DNA of 8,644 nt from Methylococcaceae bacterium (GTDB taxonomy: Bacteria; Pseudomonadota; Gammaproteobacteria; Methylococcales; Methylomonadaceae): positions 1 to 8,644 of the forward strand of contig CANKON010000047.1 in NCBI GenBank assembly GCA_947484105.1. The letters are read 5' to 3'. Position numbers and translations under genes: made by a program. Numbering within the stretch: the stretch's first letter is position 1; every line of letters begins with the position of its first letter. This document shows positions 1 to 6,592 of this stretch, one piece after another. A model generated the notes under the pieces. It worked only from the letters and a program-made list of their open reading frames with translations, made no database searches and was not told the DNA's origin.

Positions 1-100
1 CAGGCAACGCAACCGAAGCCAAAATACCAATGATTGCCACAACAATCATTAACTCGATTAAGGTAAAACCTTGTTGTGCTTTTTGAATTTGAGTTTTCAC
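1..100 (-). CDS. pilA: Type IV pilin, N-terminal part (cut by window edge)
   Basis: Only the first 33 codons are inside the window. They encode an 11-residue leader with lysines at positions 2 and 7, ending in Gly11, followed by [17 protein letters not shown]. This is the class III signal of type IV pilins: the prepilin peptidase PilD cleaves after the glycine, Phe12 becomes the methylated N-terminus, and Glu16 (mature position 5) is the conserved glutamate of pilus assembly. The start is taken as GTG at 100-98, because AAAGGA lies 6 nt upstream. An in-frame ATG at 121-119 would give an 18-residue leader but has no ribosome binding site. The symbol pilA is by class; a minor pilin or pseudopilin shares this N-terminus and cannot be excluded without the rest of the protein. 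The gene follows fhcC on the same strand but has its own promoter. Confidence 0.9.
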   Translation of the reverse strand, partial: MKTQIQKAQQGFTLIELMIVVAIIGILASVALP

Positions 101-106
101 AATAGT

Positions 107-112
107 TCCTTT
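107..112 (-). promoter_or_regulatory. Shine-Dalgarno fixing the GTG start of the pilin
   Basis: On the minus strand the sequence reads AAAGGA, then 6 nt, then GTG at 100-98. The competing ATG at 121-119 is preceded only by a T-rich run. The Shine-Dalgarno would lie inside the coding sequence if that ATG were used, so the GTG start with its 11-residue leader is preferred. Confidence 0.75.
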
Positions 113-151
113 GTAAGGCATTAAAAAAAATGTGTTTTTGTAACGGGTTCG

Positions 152-181
152 ATTATATAACGCTCATTCTAAAAATGTAAA
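152..181 (-). promoter_or_regulatory. Predicted sigma70-type promoter of the pilin gene
   Basis: Reading the minus strand, TTTACA (181-176) is followed after 18 nt by a perfect TATAAT (157-152). The transcription start would fall near 145, giving a 5' leader of about 45 nt that includes a T-run at about 129-122. Pseudomonas pilA uses a sigma54 promoter (GG-N10-GC type); no such element is visible in this gap, so control here looks different. The call rests on sequence match only. Confidence 0.65.
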
Positions 182-190
182 ATAACGTTC

Positions 191-206
191 TGTGACTTAC
201 ATCACG
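191..206. promoter_or_regulatory. CRP/Vfr-like palindrome upstream of the pilin promoter
   Basis: The sequence TGTGACTTACATCACG matches the CRP consensus TGTGA-N6-TCACA at 9 of 10 half-site positions. It overlaps the stop codon of fhcC (197-199) and ends 9 nt upstream of the -35 element of the pilin promoter, with its centre about 53 nt upstream of the predicted transcription start. That is between the classical CRP activation positions (-41.5 and -61.5), so activation is uncertain. The family of regulator (CRP, Vfr or another cAMP-receptor-like protein) is inferred from the consensus only. Confidence 0.45.
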
Positions 207-1015
207 GTTTTCACTAAAACTTCACCGCGTCCAATTTCGGACATATCGCCCGCGTAACGTTGAACGCGATTAAACGCATTTTCAGGCAACGCAAAAGCCG
301 AATTTAAGTCGGCAAACGATTTAAACAACATCGGTAAAAATGCCAACGTATGTGAGCCACAATCGTTGAAGCTCGCGGATAATTTGGGTGCATTCCAAAG
401 TAACAAAGTGCCGCGCCGCATGGAATGTCCTAAAAATTTCCCTGTGTAACCCATGACAGCAATCGTGCCAGCAATCATCCGTGACCCGCAATAATCGCCA
501 ACGCTGCCTTCGATTAAAATCGTGCCACGACGTAAATGGTCGCCCACTCTATCGCCTGCGTTGCCACGAATTAAAATTAAACCGCCTTTCATGCCCATTT
601 TATTGCCAGGTAACGCACCGCCTAAAAAGTCGCCTGTATTGCCGTCGATTTCAAGCAGACCTTTTTTCATTTCACAGCCAGCGTAAATGCCCGCGTTGCC
701 CGAAATTTTAATCAAGCCTGCTTTTAAACCCATGCCGCAATACGCGCCAACATCGCCTTCGACGTGAATCACGCCGCCGTCTAAGTCTTTGCCAATGTAA
801 TCGAGTTTTGAAAAGCTGTTTTTAATTTGAATGTGTTTTGCGTCAAATCCGCTGATTGAGAAAAGTTCATCGACGCGCACTTTGCGTTTGCCACAATGTA
901 ATTTAATCGCGGCGATGTCGGTGATGTCTAAATTTTCCAACGCGTGACAAACGAGTGGCGACATATCGACACGTTGATCAGGGCGAGTTTTTAAAGTGAA
1001 AGTTAATGCGCTCAC
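197..1015 (-). CDS. fhcC: Formyltransferase/hydrolase complex subunit C
   Basis: This 272-residue protein is the bacterial counterpart of formylmethanofuran dehydrogenase subunit C (FwdC/FmdC). In methylotrophs the cytoplasmic FhcABCD complex converts formyl-tetrahydromethanopterin to formate by way of formyl-methanofuran, the last step of the H4MPT formaldehyde oxidation route. Residues about 79-207 are a run of glycine-spaced repeats of roughly 20 residues (for example GLIKISGNAG and GTILIEGSVG), the signature of the right-handed beta-helix shared with the C-terminal domain of glutamate synthase. Length fits the family. The start is GTG at 1015-1013, with AGGAGA 7 nt upstream (1028-1023). 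This GTG overlaps the fhcD stop as GTGA, so the two genes are translationally coupled. The C-terminal residues (about 208-272) lie outside the repeats. No terminator is visible after the stop codon. Confidence 0.93.
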   Translation of the reverse strand: MSALTFTLKTRPDQRVDMSPLVCHALENLDITDIAAIKLHCGKRKVRVDELFSISGFDAKHIQIKNSFSKLDYIGKDLDGGVIHVEGDVGAYCGMGLKAGLIKISGNAGIYAGCEMKKGLLEIDGNTGDFLGGALPGNKMGMKGGLILIRGNAGDRVGDHLRRGTILIEGSVGDYCGSRMIAGTIAVMGYTGKFLGHSMRRGTLLLWNAPKLSASFNDCGSHTLAFLPMLFKSFADLNSAFALPENAFNRVQRYAGDMSEIGRGEVLVKTVM

Positions 1016-1911
1016 GCCATAATCTCCTGTAAATGAAAATGGAAAGGTCCTAATTTCCCGCCGTAATTGCCTGCGCTAATTCGGGTGATTCCGTTTTCTG
1101 CGCCTAAATCGCAAACCGCTTGAATGCCGACGCGCATGGCTTTGTCGATGTCTTCTTTGCTCAAACCATCGATAACGATTTCCATCACCGATTCCACGTC
1201 AGGCGATAAATCGGTTTTTTTAGTTGAGCCTTTCAATGTTGGACAAAATGCGTCGTTGGTTGAAGCGTTCAGCGTTTTGTATTTTGATCCGACTTTTGAA
1301 CCTGAACGCACGACACCACCAGGGAAGGGCATAATGACGTTGGGAATTTTTTTCATTTCTTCGATGGCAGCTTCACACGCGGCGAGAGCTTGCGGTTGGG
1401 ATTGCGCTAAAACTAAAAAATTTCCACCACCAATCGCATCGACTTGACCTGTTGTCGCTTCGGCTAAAAATTCGCCGTCCATCACAGGAATGCGCCAATA
1501 ACGTTTGCCCGAAATGACTTTTGAAGTTTGAAATCCGTCACCAAAATAGCGTAAATTTTTTCCCAATGGAATGCGAATGCCGCCGTCGATGCCTGCGAAA
1601 AGTGCCGACGTTGGCGACGTTAAAACACATTGTCCTGCGCGTGTTTCGAGTTGTTTGGCTAACCCTTTGCCACCCATTGCAAAAATCATAATCGCGACAC
1701 CTGGACGACCGTCAGGCGTTTCGTCAGTGGTTAAAATTCGCTCGATTCCTGCTTCACAACCGCACGCAATCACAGACGTAGCAAAACCCGTCATGGCTTG
1801 TGCGGCAATCATTGCCCATTTTTCATTTTGCGCGGTGATAATCGCTCGTGTGCCTTTCATCGGAAAGGCTTCGGCGAATGTCGCGTCTATTTGAACTCCA
1901 TTAATAATCAT
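1012..1911 (-). CDS. fhcD: Formylmethanofuran:H4MPT formyltransferase, complex subunit D
   Basis: FhcD (Ftr, formylmethanofuran--tetrahydromethanopterin N-formyltransferase) moves the formyl group between tetrahydromethanopterin and methanofuran. In bacteria it acts as the D subunit of the cytoplasmic Fhc complex that releases formate. The 299-residue product aligns by eye with archaeal Ftr along its whole length: an N-terminus like MIINGVQIDATFAEAFPMK, AGIER (54-58), ETPDGRPGV (64-72), MPFPGGVVRSGSK (194-206) and ISAGNYGGKLG (278-288). The open frame extends upstream to a TTG at 1923, but that codon lies in the Shine-Dalgarno; GGAG (1921-1918) is 6 nt from ATG 1911-1909, which also matches the archaeal N-terminus. 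The gene overlaps fhcC by 4 nt and follows the HEPN gene by 17 nt. The genes for FhcA and FhcB, usually in the same cluster, are not next to it. Confidence 0.95.
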   Translation of the reverse strand: MIINGVQIDATFAEAFPMKGTRAIITAQNEKWAMIAAQAMTGFATSVIACGCEAGIERILTTDETPDGRPGVAIMIFAMGGKGLAKQLETRAGQCVLTSPTSALFAGIDGGIRIPLGKNLRYFGDGFQTSKVISGKRYWRIPVMDGEFLAEATTGQVDAIGGGNFLVLAQSQPQALAACEAAIEEMKKIPNVIMPFPGGVVRSGSKVGSKYKTLNASTNDAFCPTLKGSTKKTDLSPDVESVMEIVIDGLSKEDIDKAMRVGIQAVCDLGAENGITRISAGNYGGKLGPFHFHLQEIMA

Positions 1912-1917
1912 TTTTTT

Positions 1918-1921
1918 CTCC
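1918..1921 (-). promoter_or_regulatory. Shine-Dalgarno deciding the fhcD start
   Basis: The minus strand reads TTGGAG, six A residues, then ATG (1911-1909). The upstream TTG at 1923-1921 that would lengthen the frame by four residues overlaps this ribosome binding site, so it is not a credible start. Confidence 0.8.
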
Positions 1922-1928
1922 AAGATTT

Positions 1929-2333
1929 TTAGACAAATTCAATCAGTTGATCTAATAATTCATTCGCTATTTCAACACTTAATTTATAACCGCTGCAATC
2001 GAGCAAAAAATTGTAGCGATATTCTTCGGCGCAAACGCTAATAACTTGTAATGCCATAAAGTATTTATTTTTGTCGGTTCTAAAAGCGGTGGTTGCAATC
2101 AATTCTTCGAGCAACCGTTGTAATTTATGCGTTTTACTGTATGCACCAAATTCACTTTTGGTTTCGAGCAAATGTTTTAACAGCAACTCGAGCATTTGTT
2201 GATAATGAAAACAGTGCATTGCACAATCTTTGATGCCTGATTTTTCGGTAAAATCAATCAAAACGGCGTGTTCCCAAGCTTTGCCACCTAAATTTTCGAG
2301 ATTTTCAAATCGTTGTAGTTTTTCGGCGTACAT
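1929..2333 (-). CDS. HEPN-domain protein without the Rx4-6H motif
   Basis: A 134-residue, mostly helical protein. Residues about 33-60 (DCAMHCFHYQQMLELLLKHL), then THKLQRLLEEL (68-78) and the late EEYRYN (103-108), match the pattern of small HEPN domains. Members are either RNases carrying Rx4-6H or the substrate-binding partners of minimal nucleotidyltransferases. Here Arg106 is present, but no histidine follows 4-6 residues later (the sequence continues YNFLLDCSG), so RNase activity is not expected. No nucleotidyltransferase gene is adjacent. The ATG at 2333-2331 lies 3 nt after the smpB stop. Its ribosome binding site AAGAAGG (2348-2342, 8 nt spacing) is made of the last codons of smpB, so translation is probably coupled. 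fhcD follows after 17 nt. The family call is by eye from a divergent domain; the cellular role is unknown. Confidence 0.7.
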   Translation of the reverse strand: MYAEKLQRFENLENLGGKAWEHAVLIDFTEKSGIKDCAMHCFHYQQMLELLLKHLLETKSEFGAYSKTHKLQRLLEELIATTAFRTDKNKYFMALQVISVCAEEYRYNFLLDCSGYKLSVEIANELLDQLIEFV

Positions 2334-2336
2334 AAT

Positions 2337-2825
2337 TTAAGCCTTCTTCATAATCCGCGCTTGTTCACGTTTCCAATCCGCATCTTTTGACGCAGCGCGT
2401 TTATCGTGTAATTGTTTCCCTTTCGCTAAACCGATTTCGATTTTTGCGCGTCCGTTTTTCCAATACATTCCCAACGGAACAATGGTGTAACCTTTGCGTT
2501 CAACCGCACCAATCAATTTATTTAATTCATGACGATTCAAAAGCAATTTTTTGTTACGAACGGCTTCAGGTTTGATATGCGTCGAAGCTGAAAGCAACGC
2601 TGAAATATGTGCGCCTTGCAACCACGCTTCGCCTTTTTTAATCGTGACGTAACTTTCTTTAAGTTGCACACGTCCGTCACGCAAACTTTTCACTTCCCAG
2701 CCTTCCAATACCAAACCCGCTTCAAATTTATCTTCAATTGAGTATTCATGCGTTGCTTGACGATTTTTCGCAATGGTGGAGTTTTGCGCGTCTGCTTTTT
2801 TCTTTTGTGTTGCTTTATCTGCCAT
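2337..2825 (-). CDS. smpB: SsrA (tmRNA)-binding protein SmpB
   Basis: SmpB binds the tRNA-like part of tmRNA and fits it into stalled ribosomes for trans-translation. The 162-residue length is normal. The oligonucleotide-binding beta-barrel core covers about residues 25-130 ([20 protein letters not shown] at 26-45, [12 protein letters not shown] at 48-59). Then come the family hallmark [12 protein letters not shown] (132-143) and the basic C-terminal tail with DWKRE (150-154), which enters the mRNA channel. The N-terminus carries a basic run. The ATG directly follows the stop codon of the M16 gene (TAAATG), with only a weak GGGA upstream, which suggests translational coupling. The tmRNA gene ssrA is not in the window. 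The HEPN gene starts 3 nt downstream. Confidence 0.97.
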   Translation of the reverse strand: MADKATQKKKADAQNSTIAKNRQATHEYSIEDKFEAGLVLEGWEVKSLRDGRVQLKESYVTIKKGEAWLQGAHISALLSASTHIKPEAVRNKKLLLNRHELNKLIGAVERKGYTIVPLGMYWKNGRAKIEIGLAKGKQLHDKRAASKDADWKREQARIMKKA

Positions 2826-4160
2826 TTATTTTTTCCCGACCGTGACCGTTTGCAAAAGATTCAAATCCACGCGCCGTTTAAACGCCTCCGCAATTTGTTC
2901 TTTCGTGACGTTTTGAATGTTTTGTTGAAACGTGTCCAAATAATCGAGTGGCATTTGATAAAACCCAATCATTGAAACGTAATTAGCAAGCTCTTTATTG
3001 GTATCAAATTTCATTGGAAAACCGCCGACAATGTTATTTTTCGTCGCGGTTAATTCCGTTTCCGTTACGCCATTTTTTACAAAATCCGCGAGCGTTTGAT
3101 TTAAAACGTTTAAGGCTTGCGCGGTTTGATCGTTGCGCGTTTGCAGACTTGCCACAAACACACCTTCTTTTAACAACGGCATAAATGCGCTGGACGCGCT
3201 GTAAGCCAGCCCACGTTTTTCACGCACTTCATCAAACAATTTTGAAACTAAACTGCCACCACCCAAAATATGATTTCCAACGTAAAGCGGAAAATAATCA
3301 GGATCTTTGCGGTAAGTACCTGTTAAACCGACTAAAACGTGGGTTTGCGTGGAGGGAAAATCAAGTGTTTGCGTTGTCGCTTTGGTTAAAGCGAGAACAT
3401 TGGGCAACGGCGCAGGTTTTTCGCCTTGCGGTAAATCCGAAACTAAATCATTCGCGGTTTTTTCCGCGTCAGCTTTCGACAAATTTCCGATAATTACGAC
3501 AATTGCATTCGAGGCAGTAAAATAGGTTTTGTAAAAATTTTTCGTATCGTCAGCTGTAAATTTTTCAACCGTATTCAATAAGCCCAAATTCGGATGCGCG
3601 TAAGGATGTTCACCATAAACAGCGTTGTAAAACAGCATGTTTGCTAATTCACCAGGTGATTCTTCGCGCTGTTTTAACGCTGACAATGTGCGATTTTTTT
3701 CACGTTGAAAATCATTTTCGGCAAAACGCGGGTTGCTTAAAATGACGCGCATCGTATCAATTGCTTTGTCAAAAAGTGGTTTATCGGTCAAGGTTCGCAA
3801 CGTCACGGTTGCCACATCAATTGAACTACTCGCGCCAAAATTTGCCCCCACATTTTCAAAACGTTGCGCGATTTCTTCAGCATTCCAATCGCCTGCGCCC
3901 GTGTCGAGCATTCCCGCCGTCAACGCAGAAAGCCCGAATTGCGACCCATCCCTCGCGCTGCCCGCATCGAAAACGACTTGAATATCCGCCATCGGCAAAC
4001 TGTCTGTTGGCACAAAATAAACTCGACTGCCTTTAGCCGTTTGCCAATGTTCAATCGTTGCAGCCGAAAAGGCACTCGAGCTAAAAATCACCAAAAAAAC
4101 GTTGATTAAACGTAGCCCTAACATCGACTTTTTTCTATCGGCACGACGTGTTAATTGCAT
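2826..4160 (-). CDS. M16-family peptidase-like protein, non-catalytic type
   Basis: A 444-residue exported protein of the M16 (pitrilysin/processing peptidase) family. Residues about 13-33 form a hydrophobic signal segment ending ...FSSSAFSA, so export to the periplasm is likely; Arg-Arg at 5-6 lacks the rest of a Tat motif. Two M16 domains follow (about 38-225 and 260-440). Where active members have HxxEH near the N-terminus, this protein has FGLSALTAGMLDTG (75-88), so it cannot bind zinc there. The second domain keeps the glycine loop ILGGGSLVSKL (298-308) and REKRGLAYS (313-321), the region that supplies the Arg/Tyr pair to a catalytic partner. It therefore looks like the inactive half of a two-subunit M16 peptidase. 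No catalytic half is adjacent. The ATG at 4160-4158 is supported by AAGGA 7 nt upstream, inside the overlapping zinc-ribbon gene. Confidence 0.88.
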   Translation of the reverse strand: MQLTRRADRKKSMLGLRLINVFLVIFSSSAFSAATIEHWQTAKGSRVYFVPTDSLPMADIQVVFDAGSARDGSQFGLSALTAGMLDTGAGDWNAEEIAQRFENVGANFGASSSIDVATVTLRTLTDKPLFDKAIDTMRVILSNPRFAENDFQREKNRTLSALKQREESPGELANMLFYNAVYGEHPYAHPNLGLLNTVEKFTADDTKNFYKTYFTASNAIVVIIGNLSKADAEKTANDLVSDLPQGEKPAPLPNVLALTKATTQTLDFPSTQTHVLVGLTGTYRKDPDYFPLYVGNHILGGGSLVSKLFDEVREKRGLAYSASSAFMPLLKEGVFVASLQTRNDQTAQALNVLNQTLADFVKNGVTETELTATKNNIVGGFPMKFDTNKELANYVSMIGFYQMPLDYLDTFQQNIQNVTKEQIAEAFKRRVDLNLLQTVTVGKK

Positions 4161-4519
4161 AAAAAAATCCTTATTGTGAGCATGAGTAAAATGCCTGCTG
4201 TGATGATTATATATTTAATTTGGATTTTGACTGGGTGCCGCAACCATCCGAAAAAACTCATTTTTTTCGGCGTTGGTGGACGGTCATTTTTCATAGATGC
4301 GCCTTCAATTTCTTGGGACAATTCGTCATTTATATCTACATTTATTTCATCTAATTCTTGGTCTAAGTCTACATCCACCGAAGTTGCAGCATTTTTGTGA
4401 GTATTTTTTGGTATTTCAGTAGGAATATGTCCCTCGAAGGTGGAATAAAAACTGCCACATTTCGGGCAATTCAATGCGAGGTCGTGGCGAATATGACCAC
4501 AAGAAATACACTTATTCAT
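4151..4519 (-). CDS. Small zinc-ribbon protein with C-terminal membrane segment
   Basis: A 122-residue protein of no recognised family. The N-terminus has two CxxC pairs, CISC (4-7) and CPKC (18-21), typical of a small zinc ribbon. Residues about 49-72 are an acidic, probably disordered linker rich in Asp and Glu. Residues about 79-98 are Pro- and Lys/Arg-rich, and about 101-120 form one hydrophobic helix (YIIITAGILLMLTIRIFL), so it is probably a tail-anchored inner-membrane protein with the ribbon in the cytoplasm. The last 10 nt overlap the start of the M16 gene and contain or flank its ribosome binding region, so translation is coupled. Its own ribosome binding site is a modest AAGAG 7 nt before the ATG. 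Coding status is supported by the paired cysteines and the gene packing. Function unknown. Confidence 0.75.
   Translation of the reverse strand: MNKCISCGHIRHDLALNCPKCGSFYSTFEGHIPTEIPKNTHKNAATSVDVDLDQELDEINVDINDELSQEIEGASMKNDRPPTPKKMSFFGWLRHPVKIQIKYIIITAGILLMLTIRIFLCN
4168..4172 (-). promoter_or_regulatory. Shine-Dalgarno of the M16 gene inside the zinc-ribbon gene
   Basis: AAGGA on the minus strand is followed by seven T residues and then the ATG at 4160-4158. It supports the full-length M16 start over the internal Met13 codon (4124-4122), which has no comparable site. Confidence 0.65.
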
Positions 4520-4571
4520 AAGGGAACTCTTTACAAATTGAGATTAAATTTTTCATTGCGATTACGATAAA
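4520..4571. other. 52-nt gap between waaC and the zinc-ribbon gene
   Basis: This is the only gap above 20 nt inside the minus-strand gene run. It is AT-rich. I see no convincing -35/-10 pair and no hairpin followed by a T-run, so it could hold a weak promoter for the zinc-ribbon/M16/smpB group or simply be a spacer. It is the most likely break if the run is two transcripts. Confidence 0.4.
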
Positions 4572-5582
4572 TCAACAGGCGCATAACTGCAATAATTGGT
4601 TTGCCAATTCAGCAATATCAATTGATTTGATGTTTTTAATTGAATCGTCATTTTTATTGAGTTTGCGTGGATTAACGATAGAAGTCGATTTCAATACCTT
4701 GTTGATGTCGGTTTGATAAACGCGACTAATCGGTGTGCATCCAAATAGTGTAATCGACGGTGTATTCAAGCCCCACGCCATATGTGTCGGTCCTGTGTCG
4801 TTACCAATGACCAAATCGATTTGTGAAAGTAACGCTTTCAAATCATTTAAATTCAACGCAGGTAAAACGTGAATATATGGCGATTGTGTTGCCATTATTT
4901 CAGCCGTTTGTCGCTCCATTTCGTTTCCCCAAATCACCAAACAATTTTGTTTTAGCGTGTTTGCTACTTCAACGAATTTTGCAGCAGGATAATTGCGACT
5001 TGCCCACGTCGAACCAATCACAAACACGATATTTTTCAAATCGCGTTTTAAAAATGCACTGAAATCAACCGTTGGCGCATGAAAAAACAAAAAGGGCTTT
5101 TTGGCTAAAATATCGACGTGTGAAATGGAAAATCCTAACGGTTGCGCTAAAACGGCTGCATTTCGGTCAATCGTATTTTCGTCGTAAGCAAAGGCAATTT
5201 TTTCTGAATAAAGCTGTGCTGCTAACGATTCACGAATGGAATGTTTATCAAATCCCGCAACGTTTTTTCCAAGCAAACGGGCGGTAATCGCTGATTTCAA
5301 CAAACCTTGTGCGTCAATCACTAAATCATAATGTTTACGCGCATAATTTTTCACAGTTTTGATTTCGTTAAAAATAGCGCATTTATGAGTTTTTGCGGCT
5401 TTTAAATTGACTGTTAACACATTGGAAATATGAGGGTTATCGCGCAATAAATCAGCAAATCGCGCTTCAACTAGCCAATCAATTTGTAAATCAGGAAAAC
5501 GCGCGTGGATAAATTGCAGCGCAACCATGGCATGAACGATGTCGCCGAGTGCAGAAAGTTTGACGATGGCAATTTTTTTCAT
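4572..5582 (-). CDS. waaC: Lipopolysaccharide heptosyltransferase I
   Basis: WaaC (RfaC) transfers the first L-glycero-D-manno-heptose from the ADP-sugar to Kdo2-lipid A at the cytoplasmic face of the inner membrane. The 336-residue product is a GT-B, family GT9 enzyme. It starts MKKIAIVKLSALGDIVHAM; Asp14 in the ALGD motif corresponds to the catalytic base (Asp13 in the E. coli enzyme). DLVIDAQGLLKSA (86-98) and the C-terminal nucleotide-sugar motif NDTGPTHMAWGL (261-272) followed by PSITLFGCTP (275-284) are typical. GSTWASRNYP (190-199) has Arg196 roughly where the E. coli enzyme has a lysine. The open frame runs on to 5675, but that part is inside waaF. The ATG at 5582-5580 overlaps the waaF stop as ATGA and begins at the family N-terminus. 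No clear Shine-Dalgarno is present, which fits translational coupling to waaF. Confidence 0.93.
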   Translation of the reverse strand: MKKIAIVKLSALGDIVHAMVALQFIHARFPDLQIDWLVEARFADLLRDNPHISNVLTVNLKAAKTHKCAIFNEIKTVKNYARKHYDLVIDAQGLLKSAITARLLGKNVAGFDKHSIRESLAAQLYSEKIAFAYDENTIDRNAAVLAQPLGFSISHVDILAKKPFLFFHAPTVDFSAFLKRDLKNIVFVIGSTWASRNYPAAKFVEVANTLKQNCLVIWGNEMERQTAEIMATQSPYIHVLPALNLNDLKALLSQIDLVIGNDTGPTHMAWGLNTPSITLFGCTPISRVYQTDINKVLKSTSIVNPRKLNKNDDSIKNIKSIDIAELANQLLQLCAC

Positions 5583-6574
5583 AAATGAATCAACGCGGCG
5601 ATTTGCGTTGGCAAAATATCGGTTAAACATTGGCGATGCCCCAACGGGCAATCCCTTTTGAAACAAGGCGAACATGGCAAATTCAACGTTACAATTTCGG
5701 CTTCTGAATGCAACGGTGGGGTAAATTTCGGATCGGACGAACCATAAAGCGCAATGACTTTTTTATTTAACGCCGCCGCAACGTGCATCAATCCTGAATC
5801 GTTACTGACAACAGTATGTGCCAGTGATAATAAATCCACTGCTTCGGTTAAATCCGTTTTGCCTGCAAAATCCTGACATTGCCAACCTGTGAGTTTGTTA
5901 ATTTCGTCGGTAACGGGCTTGTCTTTTTCCGAACCAATTAGCCAACACGCCCAACCTTCTGCCATTTTTTGCGTCGCCAATTCGGCAAAATGCGCTTCTG
6001 TCCAGCGTTTTGCCGAGCCGTATTCTGCCCCCGCACACAACACTAAAATCGGTTTTGATAACCGTAAATCGAATTTTTCAATGACGGCTTTTTGTTGATT
6101 GGCGGTGACGTTTAAGGCGGGAAAAGAATAGGTTGGCAATTTTTCACTGTCTTCAAATCCTAACGCCACAAATCGTTGCACCGTCATTGTTAAAAGCGAT
6201 TTGTCTAATTTTCGCGCATCGTTCAATAAACCGTAACGCATCTCGCCCAAAAATCCTGTTCGTTTTGGAATCCCTGCAAAAAAGGGAATCAACGCGGATT
6301 TCCATGAATTCGGTAACACAATCGCTTGATTGTAATTTTCAGACCACAATTTTTTTCCGAGTTCAAAACGCGCTTTTAAACCAAATTCACCGTGCGACAA
6401 TGGCATTACAAATGTTTTGGAAACTTCAGGCATTCGCGCCAACAAACCCAATGACCATGACGGTGCAAGCACGTCAATTTGGCAATTTGACTGCTGTTGT
6501 TTCAAGGCGATAAACAGACTTTGCGCCATCACCATATCGCCCACCCACGACGGGGCAATGATTAAAATTTTCAT
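5579..6574 (-). CDS. waaF: Lipopolysaccharide heptosyltransferase II
   Basis: WaaF (RfaF) adds the second heptose of the inner core, using ADP-L-glycero-D-manno-heptose. The 331-residue length is normal. Features in order: MKILIIAPSWVGDMVMAQSL with Asp13 as the probable catalytic base, LPNSWKSALIPFFAGIPKRTGF (87-108, split here by position only), AGAEYGSAKRWTEAHFAEL (181-199), SNDSGLMHVAAAL (257-269), YGSSDPKFTPP (277-287) and the cysteine-containing WaaF tail CSPCFKRDCPLGHRQCL (301-317). The ATG at 6574-6572 has AAAAGG about 6 nt upstream. The gene begins 18 nt after the DUF2062 gene and overlaps waaC by 4 nt, so the three are probably co-transcribed. Heptosyltransferases I and II side by side are common. 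Confidence 0.96.
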   Translation of the reverse strand: MKILIIAPSWVGDMVMAQSLFIALKQQQSNCQIDVLAPSWSLGLLARMPEVSKTFVMPLSHGEFGLKARFELGKKLWSENYNQAIVLPNSWKSALIPFFAGIPKRTGFLGEMRYGLLNDARKLDKSLLTMTVQRFVALGFEDSEKLPTYSFPALNVTANQQKAVIEKFDLRLSKPILVLCAGAEYGSAKRWTEAHFAELATQKMAEGWACWLIGSEKDKPVTDEINKLTGWQCQDFAGKTDLTEAVDLLSLAHTVVSNDSGLMHVAAALNKKVIALYGSSDPKFTPPLHSEAEIVTLNLPCSPCFKRDCPLGHRQCLTDILPTQIAALIHL

Positions 6575-6592
6575 TAAAAACCTTTTAAAAAA

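Noticed and set aside
101..121. Upstream ATG start for the pilin at 121-119
   Set aside because: No ribosome binding site precedes it, and it would place AAAGGA inside the gene; the GTG at 100 gives a normal short leader.
122..129. T-run after fhcC as a rho-independent terminator
   Set aside because: No stable hairpin precedes it, and it lies in the predicted 5' leader of the pilin transcript.
1199..1719. Repeated GTCAGGCG (near 1200 and 1711) as a possible DNA uptake sequence, considered because a pilin and comEC are present
   Set aside because: Only two copies were noticed, both within fhcD codons; no uptake-sequence-like word stood out across the window.
1571..1894. Plus-strand open frames opposite fhcD, fhcC, the M16 gene and waaF (e.g. 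481-711, 1124-1447, 1571-1894, 3185-3493, 3761-4036, 6133-6513)
   Set aside because: All are antisense to well-recognised genes, have no recognisable domain, and have compositions expected of shadow frames.
1912..1923. Four-residue N-terminal extension of fhcD from a TTG codon
   Set aside because: The TTG overlaps the Shine-Dalgarno GGAG, and the ATG at 1911 matches the conserved N-terminus of the formyltransferase family.
5583..5675. 31-residue N-terminal extension of waaC
   Set aside because: It lies wholly within the 3' end of waaF in another frame, and the conserved heptosyltransferase N-terminus begins at the ATG at 5582.
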